Shown here in pieces: positions 19,204 through 28,491 of a DNA stretch of 64,000 bases. The stretch covers positions 62,001 to 126,000 of the forward strand of contig BGKB01000001.1 of NCBI GenBank assembly GCA_003116975.1. Direction: 5' to 3'. Source of the stretch: Aurantiochytrium sp. KH105. Lineage: Eukaryota; Sar; Bigyra; Thraustochytrida; Thraustochytriidae. Each line of letters begins with the position of its first letter. Position 1 is the stretch's first letter. The notes below the pieces were generated by a model that saw only the letters and a program-made list of their open reading frames with translations, was not told the DNA's origin and ran no database searches. Made by a program: the position numbers and the translations under genes.

Positions 19204-19683
19204 GGTGTCTTCCCCTTCCTCCACCTAACCAGCTGTCAAGGACCCGGCGGACACGCACGCACGCAGGATGGGTGGCTCGCCGGCTGGGCGATCGGGCCGA
19301 GTCTGCGTCAATCGCGGGCAGCTTCCGTCCCGAGACGGCCACCGCGCCTGGCCACGTTCGCGCAGCTAGCTCGGTACACAGCCCTTTCGAAAGAAAGGGT
19401 GTGTACCTGGGAACGCCGCGCCCGCACTGGCAGGCCGGGTTAGGTCGGGGCCGGCCCGGTTAGGTTTGCGCGGGCCCGAGGCGTGTGGACTCGGAGGAGC
19501 TCTGTGCAGAAAGCGCGGCGCTGCAGAACGAACGAACGATCGATCGATCGATCGAGGCCGGGCGCGCGAGCGACGGGGCGAGCGGACGGCGCGCGGCGCT
19601 GCGAGAGGAGGAGCCGCGCTCGCGCGGGGTCGTGCGCTCGGCGCTCGAGCGGAGGGTCGCAGAGAGGAGAGCTTGCAGGCGCG
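19204..19683. promoter_or_regulatory. Divergent intergenic region, MORN gene and bL32m
   Basis: 480 bases, very GC-rich near the bL32m start. Includes a (CGAT)n tract at 19537-19554. The bL32m frame is open upstream of its ATG but has no other ATG. Confidence 0.5.
19537..19554. repeat. CGAT tetranucleotide repeat
   Basis: Self-complementary (CGAT)n tract in a divergent promoter region. Confidence 0.85.
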
Positions 19684-20226
19684 ATGGAGAAGGTGCTCCG
19701 CGCGGCGACGCTGGCGCGCTTCGCGGCCAGGCAGCAGCGGCTCGCGGCAGGGACGCCCGTGAGCGCGCAGGCGGGCGCCTTGGAGAGCGCCCGGCAGACG
19801 CTGTGGAACACCTTGGAGGCGTGGTGGTCGCAGCCGTTCCAGCAGCAGCAAACGCTGCGCCTTGGGTTTGAGGGTCTCGCGAGCCCGAACGACGCGCTCG
19901 CGCAGCGGCAAGAGCAGCTGCAGCGGCAGCAGGGCGAGAGCCTGGCCGAGCGCGCGGAGCGCTCCGCAGCGGATGCCGTCGAGGCGCTGGAGAGCCTTTG
20001 GAAGGATGGCCTTCTTTTTGCCGTGCCCAAACACCGCGTAACCCGTTCGAAGAAGCGCATTCGGCAGCATAACAAGTACGTCAAGAGGAAGCTGGCCTTT
20101 TCGACCTGCACGACGTGCGGCGAGAAGCACTTGCCACACCATCTGTGCCCGTTTTGCAATCCATTCAACAAGTTTCTCTCCAAGAAAGATGTTGGCAAGA
20201 AGAATCCCAACTTTGACATTTGGTAG
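19684..20226 (+). CDS. MRPL32: Mitochondrial large-subunit ribosomal protein bL32m, 180 aa
   Basis: ATG at 19684 (MEKVLRAATLARFAARQQRL). The amphipathic, Arg/Ala-rich start is a likely mitochondrial presequence, followed by a Gln/Ala-rich spacer. The mature bL32 core begins about residue 113: FAVPKHRVTRSKKRIRQ and then KYVKRKL, the basic N-arm of L32p. The zinc ribbon is intact, with CTTC (C-x2-C), HHLCPFCN (C-x2-C) and the adjacent histidines. In yeast this region is cleaved by m-AAA protease before assembly; whether that applies here is not visible. It works in the mitoribosome near the peptidyl transferase centre rim. Confidence 0.9.
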   Translation: MEKVLRAATLARFAARQQRLAAGTPVSAQAGALESARQTLWNTLEAWWSQPFQQQQTLRLGFEGLASPNDALAQRQEQLQRQQGESLAERAERSAADAVEALESLWKDGLLFAVPKHRVTRSKKRIRQHNKYVKRKLAFSTCTTCGEKHLPHHLCPFCNPFNKFLSKKDVGKKNPNFDIW

Positions 20227-21002
20227 GCGAGATGGCTCGTAAAAGCGCTCGATTAGGCACGCAGGCAGAACGGCAGGCAAGCACACAGATGAAAAGGCAG
20301 ATTGGCAGGATGGTAGTACCAGGCCGTGTTTGTCTCCTTGTTTTTGGTGTCTTTGCTTGCGCTTTTGCATGTCTGGAGAAGAAGTCTGATCGAGTGCTCC
20401 TTTCTATTAGCAAAAAGACAAAAAACAGAAAAAACATTACAACACAAAATAAACAAAACGAAATTGGTGACTCTTTGGCTGCCACTAGCCACTGGCTGAG
20501 AATATGAAAGATTCTTGACAGCTGGCTGTCTTGGAGCAAAACATTCTTTTATGGCGAAGGCAAAGTGGGGCGAGCGCCGCTTGTAGGAAGGAACTTCGGC
20601 GGAAACTTGCCATCCTTTGCTACAGGCTCAAGGGAGTCAGTAAATGTTGCATCTTTCGTGATGTGGAATATGCGCTCCAAGAATTGGACAAAGAACGACA
20701 AATAACTAAAAGTGTGCGCGATTGCAGGGGAAAATGTGGAAGGCTAACCTTTTGTCTGAATCGTTGCTCGAAAACATGCGTCTCTCGACGCGCTCGAAAT
20801 GCTTGCAGCATTAAAGCAAAACTTTGGCTCAAAATGTCTAAAAGATGCAAAATTTTCAGAGACCTGACACCTCCATACGTTCAATTCCGAGTTTTCGCTT
20901 GTTTAGGTCATGCTATCCACTCAAGTATCATTTTCCCCGTTCTCGATCAGAATTGAAATTATGGGATGGCAATCGAGAGGCACGGAATCGAAGAAAAAAG
21001 CG

Positions 21003-21010
21003 TATTTAAA
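21003..21010 (+). promoter_or_regulatory. TATTTAAA TATA-like box with no recognised gene downstream
   Basis: The motif is followed by a GC-rich GGGCGCGCG stretch and then A/T-rich sequence. No ORF of note starts in the following 500 bases, so it may be chance or the promoter of an unrecognised short transcript. Confidence 0.25.
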
Positions 21011-21871
21011 GGGCGCGCGAGCTAGGTTTGATTGTATTTGAATAGATTGCATTCAGGAGATTTTGTTTGACTTTTCTCGTTTGCTTTCATTTACAGTTAG
21101 TGAAAGCACTCTTCTTTCTTCTCTGCTCGTTTTGACTGGCATCGAAGAAATTACTCGCGTTGCAAGGAATCGTCGGTTGCATTGCTGTGTTCACAAGCCA
21201 TGACCTTGCTTTCTCGCCACCAACCTCTTTTCCCGCTGCTTTGCTTGAGAAAGAGGTTCATGGCGGCAGTCACGTTTGCAAGTCTTGAAAATGCACTTGG
21301 CAAGATCACATCACTTGCGTCTGTGTATGAATCGACGTCTGCAACCACCCAAAGGCAGTTCAGAACTAGGCCTAGCTTGCAAATTGCTATCAAATACCCG
21401 CGCCATTGTTAGTTCTTGAGCAAAAAGATACATCACGCGCTAGGGACGCGACGTCGCGCTACCCACTCTGTGGATTGCATTGGCATGCTCTCTTGCTGAC
21501 CAGGTCGTGTGCATTTTTGAACATCTCAACAACACGTCATATGTCCACGTGGCGGGCGGCAGCGTCTGGCACACCTTGACTAAATTTCAGTTTCCATTCT
21601 ACTTCCCTCTTCTTCTTCTTCTTTTTTTCTTCTTCTTCATTTTCGCAATCATGTCACGATCTCCCTCCGCGCCGCTCTCGTCTCGCGATTTTTCCGCATT
21701 CTCTCTTCATCCCGCCATCTTCTGCCACAGACCGAATTTTTCGTGACACGCACGCGCGACGAGCGAGCATCCTGCGTCCGGGTCTCCGCACGCATCCCCA
21801 TCATGGTGACGGCCACGTCACTCGACACTCTCTCTCCCGTCACTCTCTCTCTCTCTCCGACTCTTCTTCCC

Positions 21872-21898
21872 TTCTTTCTTTCTTTCTTTCTTTCTTTC
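21872..21898. repeat. (TTCT)n microsatellite in a pyrimidine-rich leader
   Basis: A run of TTCT/CTTT units within the pyrimidine-rich region upstream of Rab1. Confidence 0.85.
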
Positions 21899-22190
21899 GT
21901 TCTTTCTTTCTTTCCTCTCCGGCGCCATTTTGCGCCCGCAGCGGGCCTAAACCTCCCCGCCTCGGCCGCGTTTCCTTCCTCCTGCGCCCAAGTAAGTCGC
22001 TCTCTCCGCTTTGCCCCACTTGCGCGCCGCCTCCGGCCTAGTGTATCCGCGCCGCGCCGCACTTGCGCTGCCCGCGTGTGTTCACTTCGCTAGGATTGCC
22101 TGCCTGCTGCCTCCTTCTCCCCTTTCTCTCTCCCTCTCTCCGCCTGCCCGGCTCCTCGCCCGCCCAGACCCCGATCGAAGCAACCGCCAG

Positions 22191-22876
22191 GTACGTCACC
22201 ACCCCGCGCGCGGCGGCGCGGCGCGGCGCGGCGCGAGGGCGCGGCGGGCGGGCGCGCGGCCTNGAGCAGGAGCCGGAGGGGCGGGCCCGCGGGGCCCGGT
22301 CCGGCGCGACGCCGCCGCCCGCGGGCCGGTCTCCCGGCCGGCGTCGCGCGCGGCGGCACGGAGACAAGGAGAGCCGCGGTCGGTGTGCGTTTCTTCGCCT
22401 CCTTCTTTCCTGCCTTACCTTTCTTCTCCCTTCTTTCCCCTTTTCCTTCTCTCCTTGTTTCTGCACGTCTCGAGGCGCTTTCCGAGGACCTTTCTGGCCG
22501 CTGCCGATGCGGAGCCGCGCCGGGGCGCGAGACCCTTGGGCCTGCGGCGCCGCGCCATGGCGGAGGCGGACCCAAGAAGGTCGTGTGTGAGAGGTCAGAG
22601 AGACGGCGTGCTCGCGTGCCGGCGCGACCGACGGACGGAAGGAAGGAAGGGAGGAACCGAGGGAGTGACTCTCTGGCTTGCTCTGCCATGACATGACGTG
22701 ACATGACACGACTGACTGACGCACTCACTCGCTCGCTCGCTCGATTTGCGCGCAAACTCAACAGACACAAATAACCTTTTCGGTCTCTTACCTACTTTCG
22801 TACTTGCTAGTTCCCTCCTCTTCTCACTCACTCTCCTTCGTTCCTTCGCTCGCGACACACGCGCACGCCAACGCAG
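22191..22876 (+). other. Possible 5'-UTR intron of the Rab1 gene
   Basis: CCAG/GTACGT at 22191 is a strong donor of the type used in the histidine gene. A pyrimidine-rich tract and ACGCAG end at 22876, 22 bases before the Rab1 ATG. No coding sequence constrains the joint, so this is inference. The one ambiguous base (22263) would fall inside. Confidence 0.35.
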
Positions 22877-22898
22877 CTCAGAACCCGGGCGAGAGAAG

Positions 22899-23507
22899 AT
22901 GAACCATCCCGAGTATGACTACCTTTTCAAGCTTCTCCTGATTGGTGACTCAGGTGTCGGTAAGTCGTGCCTTCTCTTGCGATTCGCTGATGATACGTAC
23001 ACGGAAAGCTACATTTCCACGATCGGCGTCGACTTTAAGATCCGCACGATTGAGATGGACGGCAAGACCATCAAGCTGCAGATCTGGGATACCGCTGGCC
23101 AGGAGCGCTTCCGCACCATCACCAGCAGCTACTACCGCGGCGCTCACGGCATCATCATCGTCTACGATGTCACAGATCAAGAGTCCTTTGACAATGTGAA
23201 AACTTGGCTGCAGGAGATTGATCGCTACGCCGCAGAAAAGGTCAACACGTTGCTTGTGGGCAACAAGAGCGATCTCACCAACAAGCGTGTCGTCTCGTAC
23301 GAGGCCGCCAAGGAGTTCGCCGACTCGGTCGAGATGGAGTTCCTCGAGACCAGTGCCAAGAACTCGACCAACGTCGAGAAGGCCTTCATGGTCATGGCCA
23401 GCCAGATCAAGCAGCGCATGGCCAGCCAGCCGCTCGGGAGCGGTGGCAGCCAGCCTGCCAATGTCACCCAGCTCGACGGCGAGAACGTCAACTCGGGCTG
23501 CTGCTAA
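22899..23507 (+). CDS. RAB1: Rab1/Ypt1 small GTPase, 202 aa
   Basis: ATG at 22899 ([19 protein letters not shown]). All five G motifs are present: [20 protein letters not shown] with the effector-loop Thr, WDTAGQE, NKSD and ETSAK. The switch regions ([46 protein letters not shown]) are those of the Rab1 subfamily rather than Rab8 or Rab5. The C-terminus ends GCC, the double-cysteine site for geranylgeranylation, giving membrane attachment. Rab1 governs ER-to-Golgi and early Golgi traffic and autophagy initiation. The length is the usual ~200 aa and no intron interrupts the coding region. Confidence 0.97.
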   Translation: MNHPEYDYLFKLLLIGDSGVGKSCLLLRFADDTYTESYISTIGVDFKIRTIEMDGKTIKLQIWDTAGQERFRTITSSYYRGAHGIIIVYDVTDQESFDNVKTWLQEIDRYAAEKVNTLLVGNKSDLTNKRVVSYEAAKEFADSVEMEFLETSAKNSTNVEKAFMVMASQIKQRMASQPLGSGGSQPANVTQLDGENVNSGCC

Positions 23508-24517
23508 ATCGACGTGATCTCGCGCGCGCGCACGAGAGAGAGAGAGAGAGAGAGGGATACTGTGATTGTGTGAATGAGCGAGTGCACAGGGATCGCAAGG
23601 GCGGAGTATTGTTCGTTCCCGTAGCCATTCTCATTCACCTACTCTCGAGACCGACCGACTGATCGATTAATCCAGTCGACCGACCAACCAACCAGCCTAC
23701 CAATCAACGAACCGACCGACCAACACATCAACCTATGCCCCAATCTTCTACATCGTGCGTTGCCCAGCCTTTGACCATTCTCTCACTGGCCATGCCATCA
23801 TTCACACGCGCGCTTCCCCCACATGGCAACGGCAACGCTCGACGTTTAAATTTCTGGGGAGCAAACGGTGTAAAACATTTGAGACTCGACTCGTCCACGA
23901 GTTGCACACTTGCTCCCGGTGCACATTCAAGGCGAGATTTGAGATGCGACGCACATTCATGATGCAGACGAATCAAAACCTAACAACAAAAAGCAAGTAA
24001 AAAGGAAAAGCTCATCATTCAAGATTTTACGCTATGCTCAGCATTTTTGAAGCTTTTGTCCCTGAAGAGACTCTCTCTCTTTCTTTCCCAAGAGAGAGAA
24101 AGAAAACTGCTTTGCTCCTGTCCATTGACGCTGCCGGGCTGTGAGCATCATCATTCTTGGGATTGTCTTCGAGCGGCGATTTTTAGCTCTCCTTTTCTTT
24201 TTTTGTTTCTTCTCAGATGTGACTCTCAAGGTTACATAGCTTCATCGACATCCGTTACTCACAGGTGGTCCAGCCCAAGATCCCTTGCACGCGATGGTAA
24301 GTCAAAGAGCACAGCTGCTATTCTTTTTTGAGAAGAATCGATTGAGCCGCATCCATCCTCGTTAAAAGTAAAAAATCACTCGTCTCAGTGCTTCATCTTT
24401 GGGAACAAAAGCAGTGCTTTTTAAAATTAAGGTGCAAGAGATCTAATGCTTGTATAATTGTAATTGCTGTTTTGTTTTGCCAAAGTAGGAACGGCTGTAC
24501 ACTGGCGTTCGCTTCAC
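23508..24517. other. Convergent 3' intergenic region between Rab1 and the sugar transporter
   Basis: About 1 kb. Contains (GA)n at 23534-23552 and a string of imperfect GACC/AACC/ACCG tetramers (about 23650-23730) in the Rab1 3' flank. A short inverted repeat (CTCTCTTTCTTTCCC with AGAGAGAAAGAAA) lies near 24071-24105. No gene recognised. Confidence 0.5.
23534..23552. repeat. (GA)n microsatellite in the Rab1 3' flank
   Basis: About nine GA units, directly after a short CG dinucleotide run. Confidence 0.9.
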
Positions 24518-25522
24518 TTAATCGCGGTCTTTGGTCTCAGCGGCATCGGCGGCGTTCGCCTCGGTGTCAACGGGGTCGTACTTGACGGGCTCCGCTTCAG
24601 GCTTGGCCGGCGTAAACGAGGCGTTCTTCATGGCCTGCTGGTACAGAATGCCACCCGAAATGCACACGAGCAGCCAGAAGATGCCAACAGGCGAGGCGTG
24701 GTGGTCCCACACAGATACATTGACAAGGACAGTCGCAAACTTGCATACAACGCCCAGCACAGAAAACGCAGTCGCGGTGAGCGCCTTGCGGGCGTTAAGT
24801 CCAAAGTAGCTAATGGCAATGCCAAAAACGCAAGAAGCACCAACAGCCAAGGCCGACTCGCTTCCGGGAGCAAGCAGCTCCGCAAGCGCGACGGGAATCT
24901 GTGAAGCCTCTCCGGTGGCCATGGCAAAGAATGGGTACAGCACGCTGGCAATGAGGTTGTTGTAGAGCACAAGGCCCCAAGGCGTGAGCTCCACCTTGGT
25001 CACCACGCGCTTGACGAGCACCGTGTCGATAACCATCGTAAACACATAAGCAAAGCCCCACGTGTAGGCCGTGAGGCTAAACTCGCGGTCAGCCTGGACG
25101 TAGCCTACTGCGCCAATGACAATCAGGACGAGGCACGCAAGGACCTTGGGACCTGGGAGCGGGGTCCCGATGGTCACGCGCTCAACGAAACAGGTAGCCA
25201 GAGGCACAAGCGAGCGCAAAACGATAAAGGTGTCCACATTGGCGTACTGCAGAAGCTTCATGTTGCATGCGAGAACGACAAAGAAGATCAAGCACGCCGG
25301 AGAAAAGGCCTTGATTTTGCCCCAGTCCAGCTTGTCCACCTTGACGATGCCAATGGTACCAATGATGAAAGCAAGCAGCCACGACGCCGTCAGCTGCGTA
25401 AATGTGAGCGTGCTTGAGTACGGCCACTTCATCACGGCCCACTTGTTGATCACAACGAGACCTGAGCTGCTCACCGCGTACCCTGCGGCGATGAACATCA
25501 TCTTGGCCATGGTGGACGACAT
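24518..25522 (-). CDS. Nucleotide-sugar transporter of the SLC35/TPT (GDP-mannose-transporter-like) superfamily, 334 aa
   Basis: ATG at 25522 (MSSTMAKMMFIAAGYAVSSS). The pattern of about ten hydrophobic helices and the motifs SSSGLVVINKWAV, FTQLTASW, NVDTFIVLRSLVPLATCFVE, KVLACLVLIVIGAVGY and YNNLIASVLYPFF is that of the drug/metabolite transporter superfamily, close to VRG4/GONST and SLC35D types. The position of the GDP-mannose signature GALNK reads GVVCK (residues ~257-261), keeping G and K but not the central residues, so substrate assignment to GDP-mannose is not safe. UDP- or other GDP-sugars, or a plastid-type phosphate translocator relative, remain possible. Expected in Golgi or ER membrane. 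The C-terminal 30 residues are hydrophilic and cytosolic. Confidence 0.85.
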   Translation of the reverse strand: MSSTMAKMMFIAAGYAVSSSGLVVINKWAVMKWPYSSTLTFTQLTASWLLAFIIGTIGIVKVDKLDWGKIKAFSPACLIFFVVLACNMKLLQYANVDTFIVLRSLVPLATCFVERVTIGTPLPGPKVLACLVLIVIGAVGYVQADREFSLTAYTWGFAYVFTMVIDTVLVKRVVTKVELTPWGLVLYNNLIASVLYPFFAMATGEASQIPVALAELLAPGSESALAVGASCVFGIAISYFGLNARKALTATAFSVLGVVCKFATVLVNVSVWDHHASPVGIFWLLVCISGGILYQQAMKNASFTPAKPEAEPVKYDPVDTEANAADAAETKDRD

Positions 25523-26121
25523 CTTCTTGACAGTTGCTTTGCTTGTGCAGGCGCGCTGCCGCGAGACAAACGAGACGGAAGGAAGGGCGCGGGTGGGGAC
25601 AAGCGCGGCGTGAGCGCAAAGCACCCGGAAGCTCCGCTAGCTAGCTAGCTGGACTCGCGCAGCGCACCGCACGAGGGAATCCGGTTATGTGATTGGTCGT
25701 TTGCTGCCTGCTTGCATATCAAATGGAAAAAGGTGGATTCGATTCTGGTGGGTGGGTGAGTGAGTGAGTGAGCGAATGCGGGTAAGTGGACTTTCACCGT
25801 TAACTAAACGTTACGCGAAACGGAAATTAATACCAGCCGTTTCAGAATCGTTTTCAATAAGCTGCCTGACTGCGATCGCAAGACGACAATACACACACAC
25901 CATTGGCTCACGCGCGCCCTCAAGGGAGAAGTACTACATTCGAATCAGATCGAAACATAAAAGAACTTCGAATTTCATCTTTTTCGATTTGGCAACAACT
26001 TGGCTCCAGTTTTTTTGAATGAATCCCTGAGGAGAGGGGTCTGGTGTTTGTCTATTGAAGCGATTGATCTTGCCCGCAGCAAGACCGCAACAAACTCAGG
26101 ACTTTTTTCTTCCTCCAGTTG
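25523..26121. other. Intergenic, upstream of the transporter and downstream of the TPR gene
   Basis: About 600 bases. It carries CTAG-rich words (GCTAGCTAGCTAGCT near 25637) and a GAGT repeat near 25757-25770. No gene is seen. Confidence 0.5.
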
Positions 26122-28491
26122 TTACTCGTCGTCACTATGGTGTTTTCGTGGAAGCACACTCGTAGCCAATTTTGCAAGAAGCTGACCCAAGGTCTTGGGT
26201 CTGCCGTGGCTCGAGCTGTCGCTCATGATGCTTTCAACCTGCAATTCCGACTTCAAGGTAAGAGGATGACTGTCGCCAAGGTTCGCACGCCGGATCTCGA
26301 GGCTCTCTTGCGCAATGCCGAGATCGCGCGTAGCAGCCGCGAGCCAAAAAAGAGACTCCGCAGTCTGATCATTGTCCGTGCCCAGACGCTCCTCACGAAT
26401 TTTCACTGAGAGCTTCAGGTCCGCGAGGCCCGCGCTGTCGCCAAGTCCCATGCGCGCGCGGCCCAAGGCGAGATGAACGAAACCGAAGCGAGGATGCGTC
26501 GCATCGTTAGGGAAGATCACCCTGAGATAGGCGTCCGACTGCTCCGCATACGAAAGGGCCTCCTCGAAGCGTCGAAGATCGGAAAGGACGAACGACGTCC
26601 AGTACATCGTAACAGCCACATTCTCATGACCGGGCCCAAATCGCTTCTTCTGAATCTCGAGAACACTTTGGTATTGCTCAAGCGCCTCGCTATACTTCTC
26701 TTGACGGTGGAGCGCGCTCGCTATGCAAGCCATGGTCATCGCCGTGTAGGCATGATCAGGACCGAGCTGTTCCGAACGGATGCCCAAAACCCGCCGATAC
26801 AAGTCAAGCGCTTCATCGTATTTGCCCTGGTCCTGGAGCATGACCGCCATGTTGTGCATTGACATCGCGGCCAAAGGGTGCTTGGGCCCAAGCGTGCTCT
26901 GCCGGATCTCGAGAGCAGCTTCGTACTTTGCGTATGCTGCGGCGTATCCGCCTCTCGATTGCAGCACATTTCCCATGTTATGCAGGGTTGTAGCGTATGC
27001 AACATCATCCTTCATGTGTTCTTCAGCCTCCGATATCTCCTCGTAGATAGCAAGTGCCTCGTCGTATCTTGCGAGGCGCCGCAAGACACTTGCAATGCAT
27101 CCTTTGGTCCCCAAAATCTTGCGATCGTCGTCGGAGGCCAGGGTTTGGCGAATTTTGAGGGTTTTCTCAAGGAGCTCGAGGGCAACAGTGTAGTCACCCT
27201 TGGCCTGGTGCGTCAGTGCAAGGCTCTGCTCGGCTGCTGCGGCCTCAAGACTTTCCTCCCCATAGGTCGACTGCTCGATCTCACAGACCTCGGTAAACAG
27301 CGCGAGAGCTGCTTCGAATTGACTGTGGTCACGCAAAAGTGAGGCCACGTTGCGCATGAGACGCACAGCTTCTGGCGACGTGTCTCCAAAAGCTTCCCTT
27401 CGCTCCGCGAGAATATCCAAGGCCGTTTGCGCAAGCCACTCGCGCACCTTGCTAAGAACCGCCCCATTGATTGCGTAAAAACCACCCGGAATCTTCTCCA
27501 CGGCATCCATGATCATCTTCCTGTCACCCTCGTCATGACACTGCGCGGTGGCGAGCTCGACGCCCGCGAGCACGCGGGAGATGGCCGCAGAAGACCCTGT
27601 CTCCATCAGGTCAATAAAGCGTTTAGTCTCGCTGGGTGCGAAAATGGGCTGCAACGATTGATGACACTGCACCGCGCCATAGACCTCCCAGACGCACCAC
27701 ATGCGCGTCAGCGGCGTCGGGCTTTCCCACTTGTCGAAGAAAATAAGACGCTCGTCGAAGAGCTCAATGGCCTCGTGCAAGCCGCGCGAAAGAAGATCCA
27801 TGCGGGCTTGCATAACATCCGCGGGGGCAGATTGATCGCCAAAGTTGACGAGCTTGGGCTGATTGGCAGAGAAGATATCAAGCCACACGAATGTGGTCGC
27901 AAGATCGCGGTCTTGTGACTTGTAGTAGGTGACGATGGCCGTCACCAGGTCGCCGAACTTGCAGCTGCGTGCTTGACTCACAAAAGCGCCAGCAAAGGGC
28001 GCCCCGACGCGCTCGTCGCCGTCATCCGTAGTTTCGGCAAGGAGAATATCGAGGTAAAAGGTTGACTCACGGTACGTCTGCGAGAGAACGACTTGCTCGC
28101 AAACGTCCTCGATTGTCCAGTCTTCGCGGGGCTTGAGCTCGACCTGATCAGCTGTGAACCGAACGTATCCATCGATATAGGCTACGGCCCCAACTTTGCG
28201 ACCGCTCCGCACGGCAACGGTACTGCCCTTGCGAACGTCTCTCGTTGCACCATAGTGATTAGTGGCGACGAGATCCTCCAGCGTCTTGTACAGCTCTACG
28301 CCAGGCGCAAGAGATTGATTGCAGATCCCATTAAAGATTTCTTGCAGCGCCAATACGCTCACGCCACGGTACCAAACGACCTCATTGCTGAGGTTATCTT
28401 CGAGCTCCTTGCGTACATTTTCCTTCACCTGCACGAGTGCGGCCGCCTTTGACGCACGCAGCCCTGGGGCCGCACGACTGGCACGCAACAT
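26122..28491 (-). CDS. Multi-TPR (kinesin-light-chain-like repeats) protein with N-terminal WLD...LTRMWCVWE domain, 789 aa
   Basis: ATG at 28491 (MLRASRAAPGLRASK). Residues ~1-140 hold a helical start and a small beta segment (GSTVAVRSGRKVGAVAYIDG). Residues ~140-340 contain TFVWLDIFSANQ (about 197-208) and LTRMWCVWEVYGA (about 262-274), a signature shared by a large group of protist and algal TPR proteins whose front domain is an alpha/beta fold somewhat like TIR. Residues ~370-735 are at least eight 42-residue TPRs of the kinesin-light-chain/NPHP3 type (for example YEAALEIRQSTLGPKHP, YRRVLGIRSEQLGPDH). Such proteins are probably scaffolds or signalling receptors; no ATPase motif is visible. 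The C-terminus is Ser/His/Asp-rich. The exact function is unknown. Confidence 0.85.
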   Translation of the reverse strand: MLRASRAAPGLRASKAAALVQVKENVRKELEDNLSNEVVWYRGVSVLALQEIFNGICNQSLAPGVELYKTLEDLVATNHYGATRDVRKGSTVAVRSGRKVGAVAYIDGYVRFTADQVELKPREDWTIEDVCEQVVLSQTYRESTFYLDILLAETTDDGDERVGAPFAGAFVSQARSCKFGDLVTAIVTYYKSQDRDLATTFVWLDIFSANQPKLVNFGDQSAPADVMQARMDLLSRGLHEAIELFDERLIFFDKWESPTPLTRMWCVWEVYGAVQCHQSLQPIFAPSETKRFIDLMETGSSAAISRVLAGVELATAQCHDEGDRKMIMDAVEKIPGGFYAINGAVLSKVREWLAQTALDILAERREAFGDTSPEAVRLMRNVASLLRDHSQFEAALALFTEVCEIEQSTYGEESLEAAAAEQSLALTHQAKGDYTVALELLEKTLKIRQTLASDDDRKILGTKGCIASVLRRLARYDEALAIYEEISEAEEHMKDDVAYATTLHNMGNVLQSRGGYAAAYAKYEAALEIRQSTLGPKHPLAAMSMHNMAVMLQDQGKYDEALDLYRRVLGIRSEQLGPDHAYTAMTMACIASALHRQEKYSEALEQYQSVLEIQKKRFGPGHENVAVTMYWTSFVLSDLRRFEEALSYAEQSDAYLRVIFPNDATHPRFGFVHLALGRARMGLGDSAGLADLKLSVKIREERLGTDNDQTAESLFWLAAATRDLGIAQESLEIRRANLGDSHPLTLKSELQVESIMSDSSSHGRPKTLGQLLAKLATSVLPRKHHSDDE

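Larger units (their letters stand above)
20227..22898. other. 2.7-kb gene-poor region between bL32m and Rab1
   Basis: 20227-20510 is the 3' flank of bL32m, with A-rich runs near 20405-20460. 20510-21460 is A/T-richer than most of the window and holds only short frames of unconvincing composition. A TATTTAAA box lies at 21003-21010, and a TAGGCCTA palindrome at 21367-21374. 21590-22190 is strongly pyrimidine-rich (TTCT repeat at 21872-21898) and looks like a promoter or 5' leader of Rab1. 22200-22260 is a GGCGC repeat with one undetermined base at 22263. No rRNA or tRNA is recognised. Confidence 0.5.

Noticed and set aside
20531-20956. Cys/Arg-rich plus-strand frame of about 140 codons
   Set aside because: No ATG at its start, atypical composition in an A/T-richer island and no cysteine pattern of a known zinc finger.
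22011-22770. Long frames in both strands near the ambiguous base
   Set aside because: Low-complexity Ala/Arg/Pro/Ser output of a GGCGC and CT-rich leader; no family.
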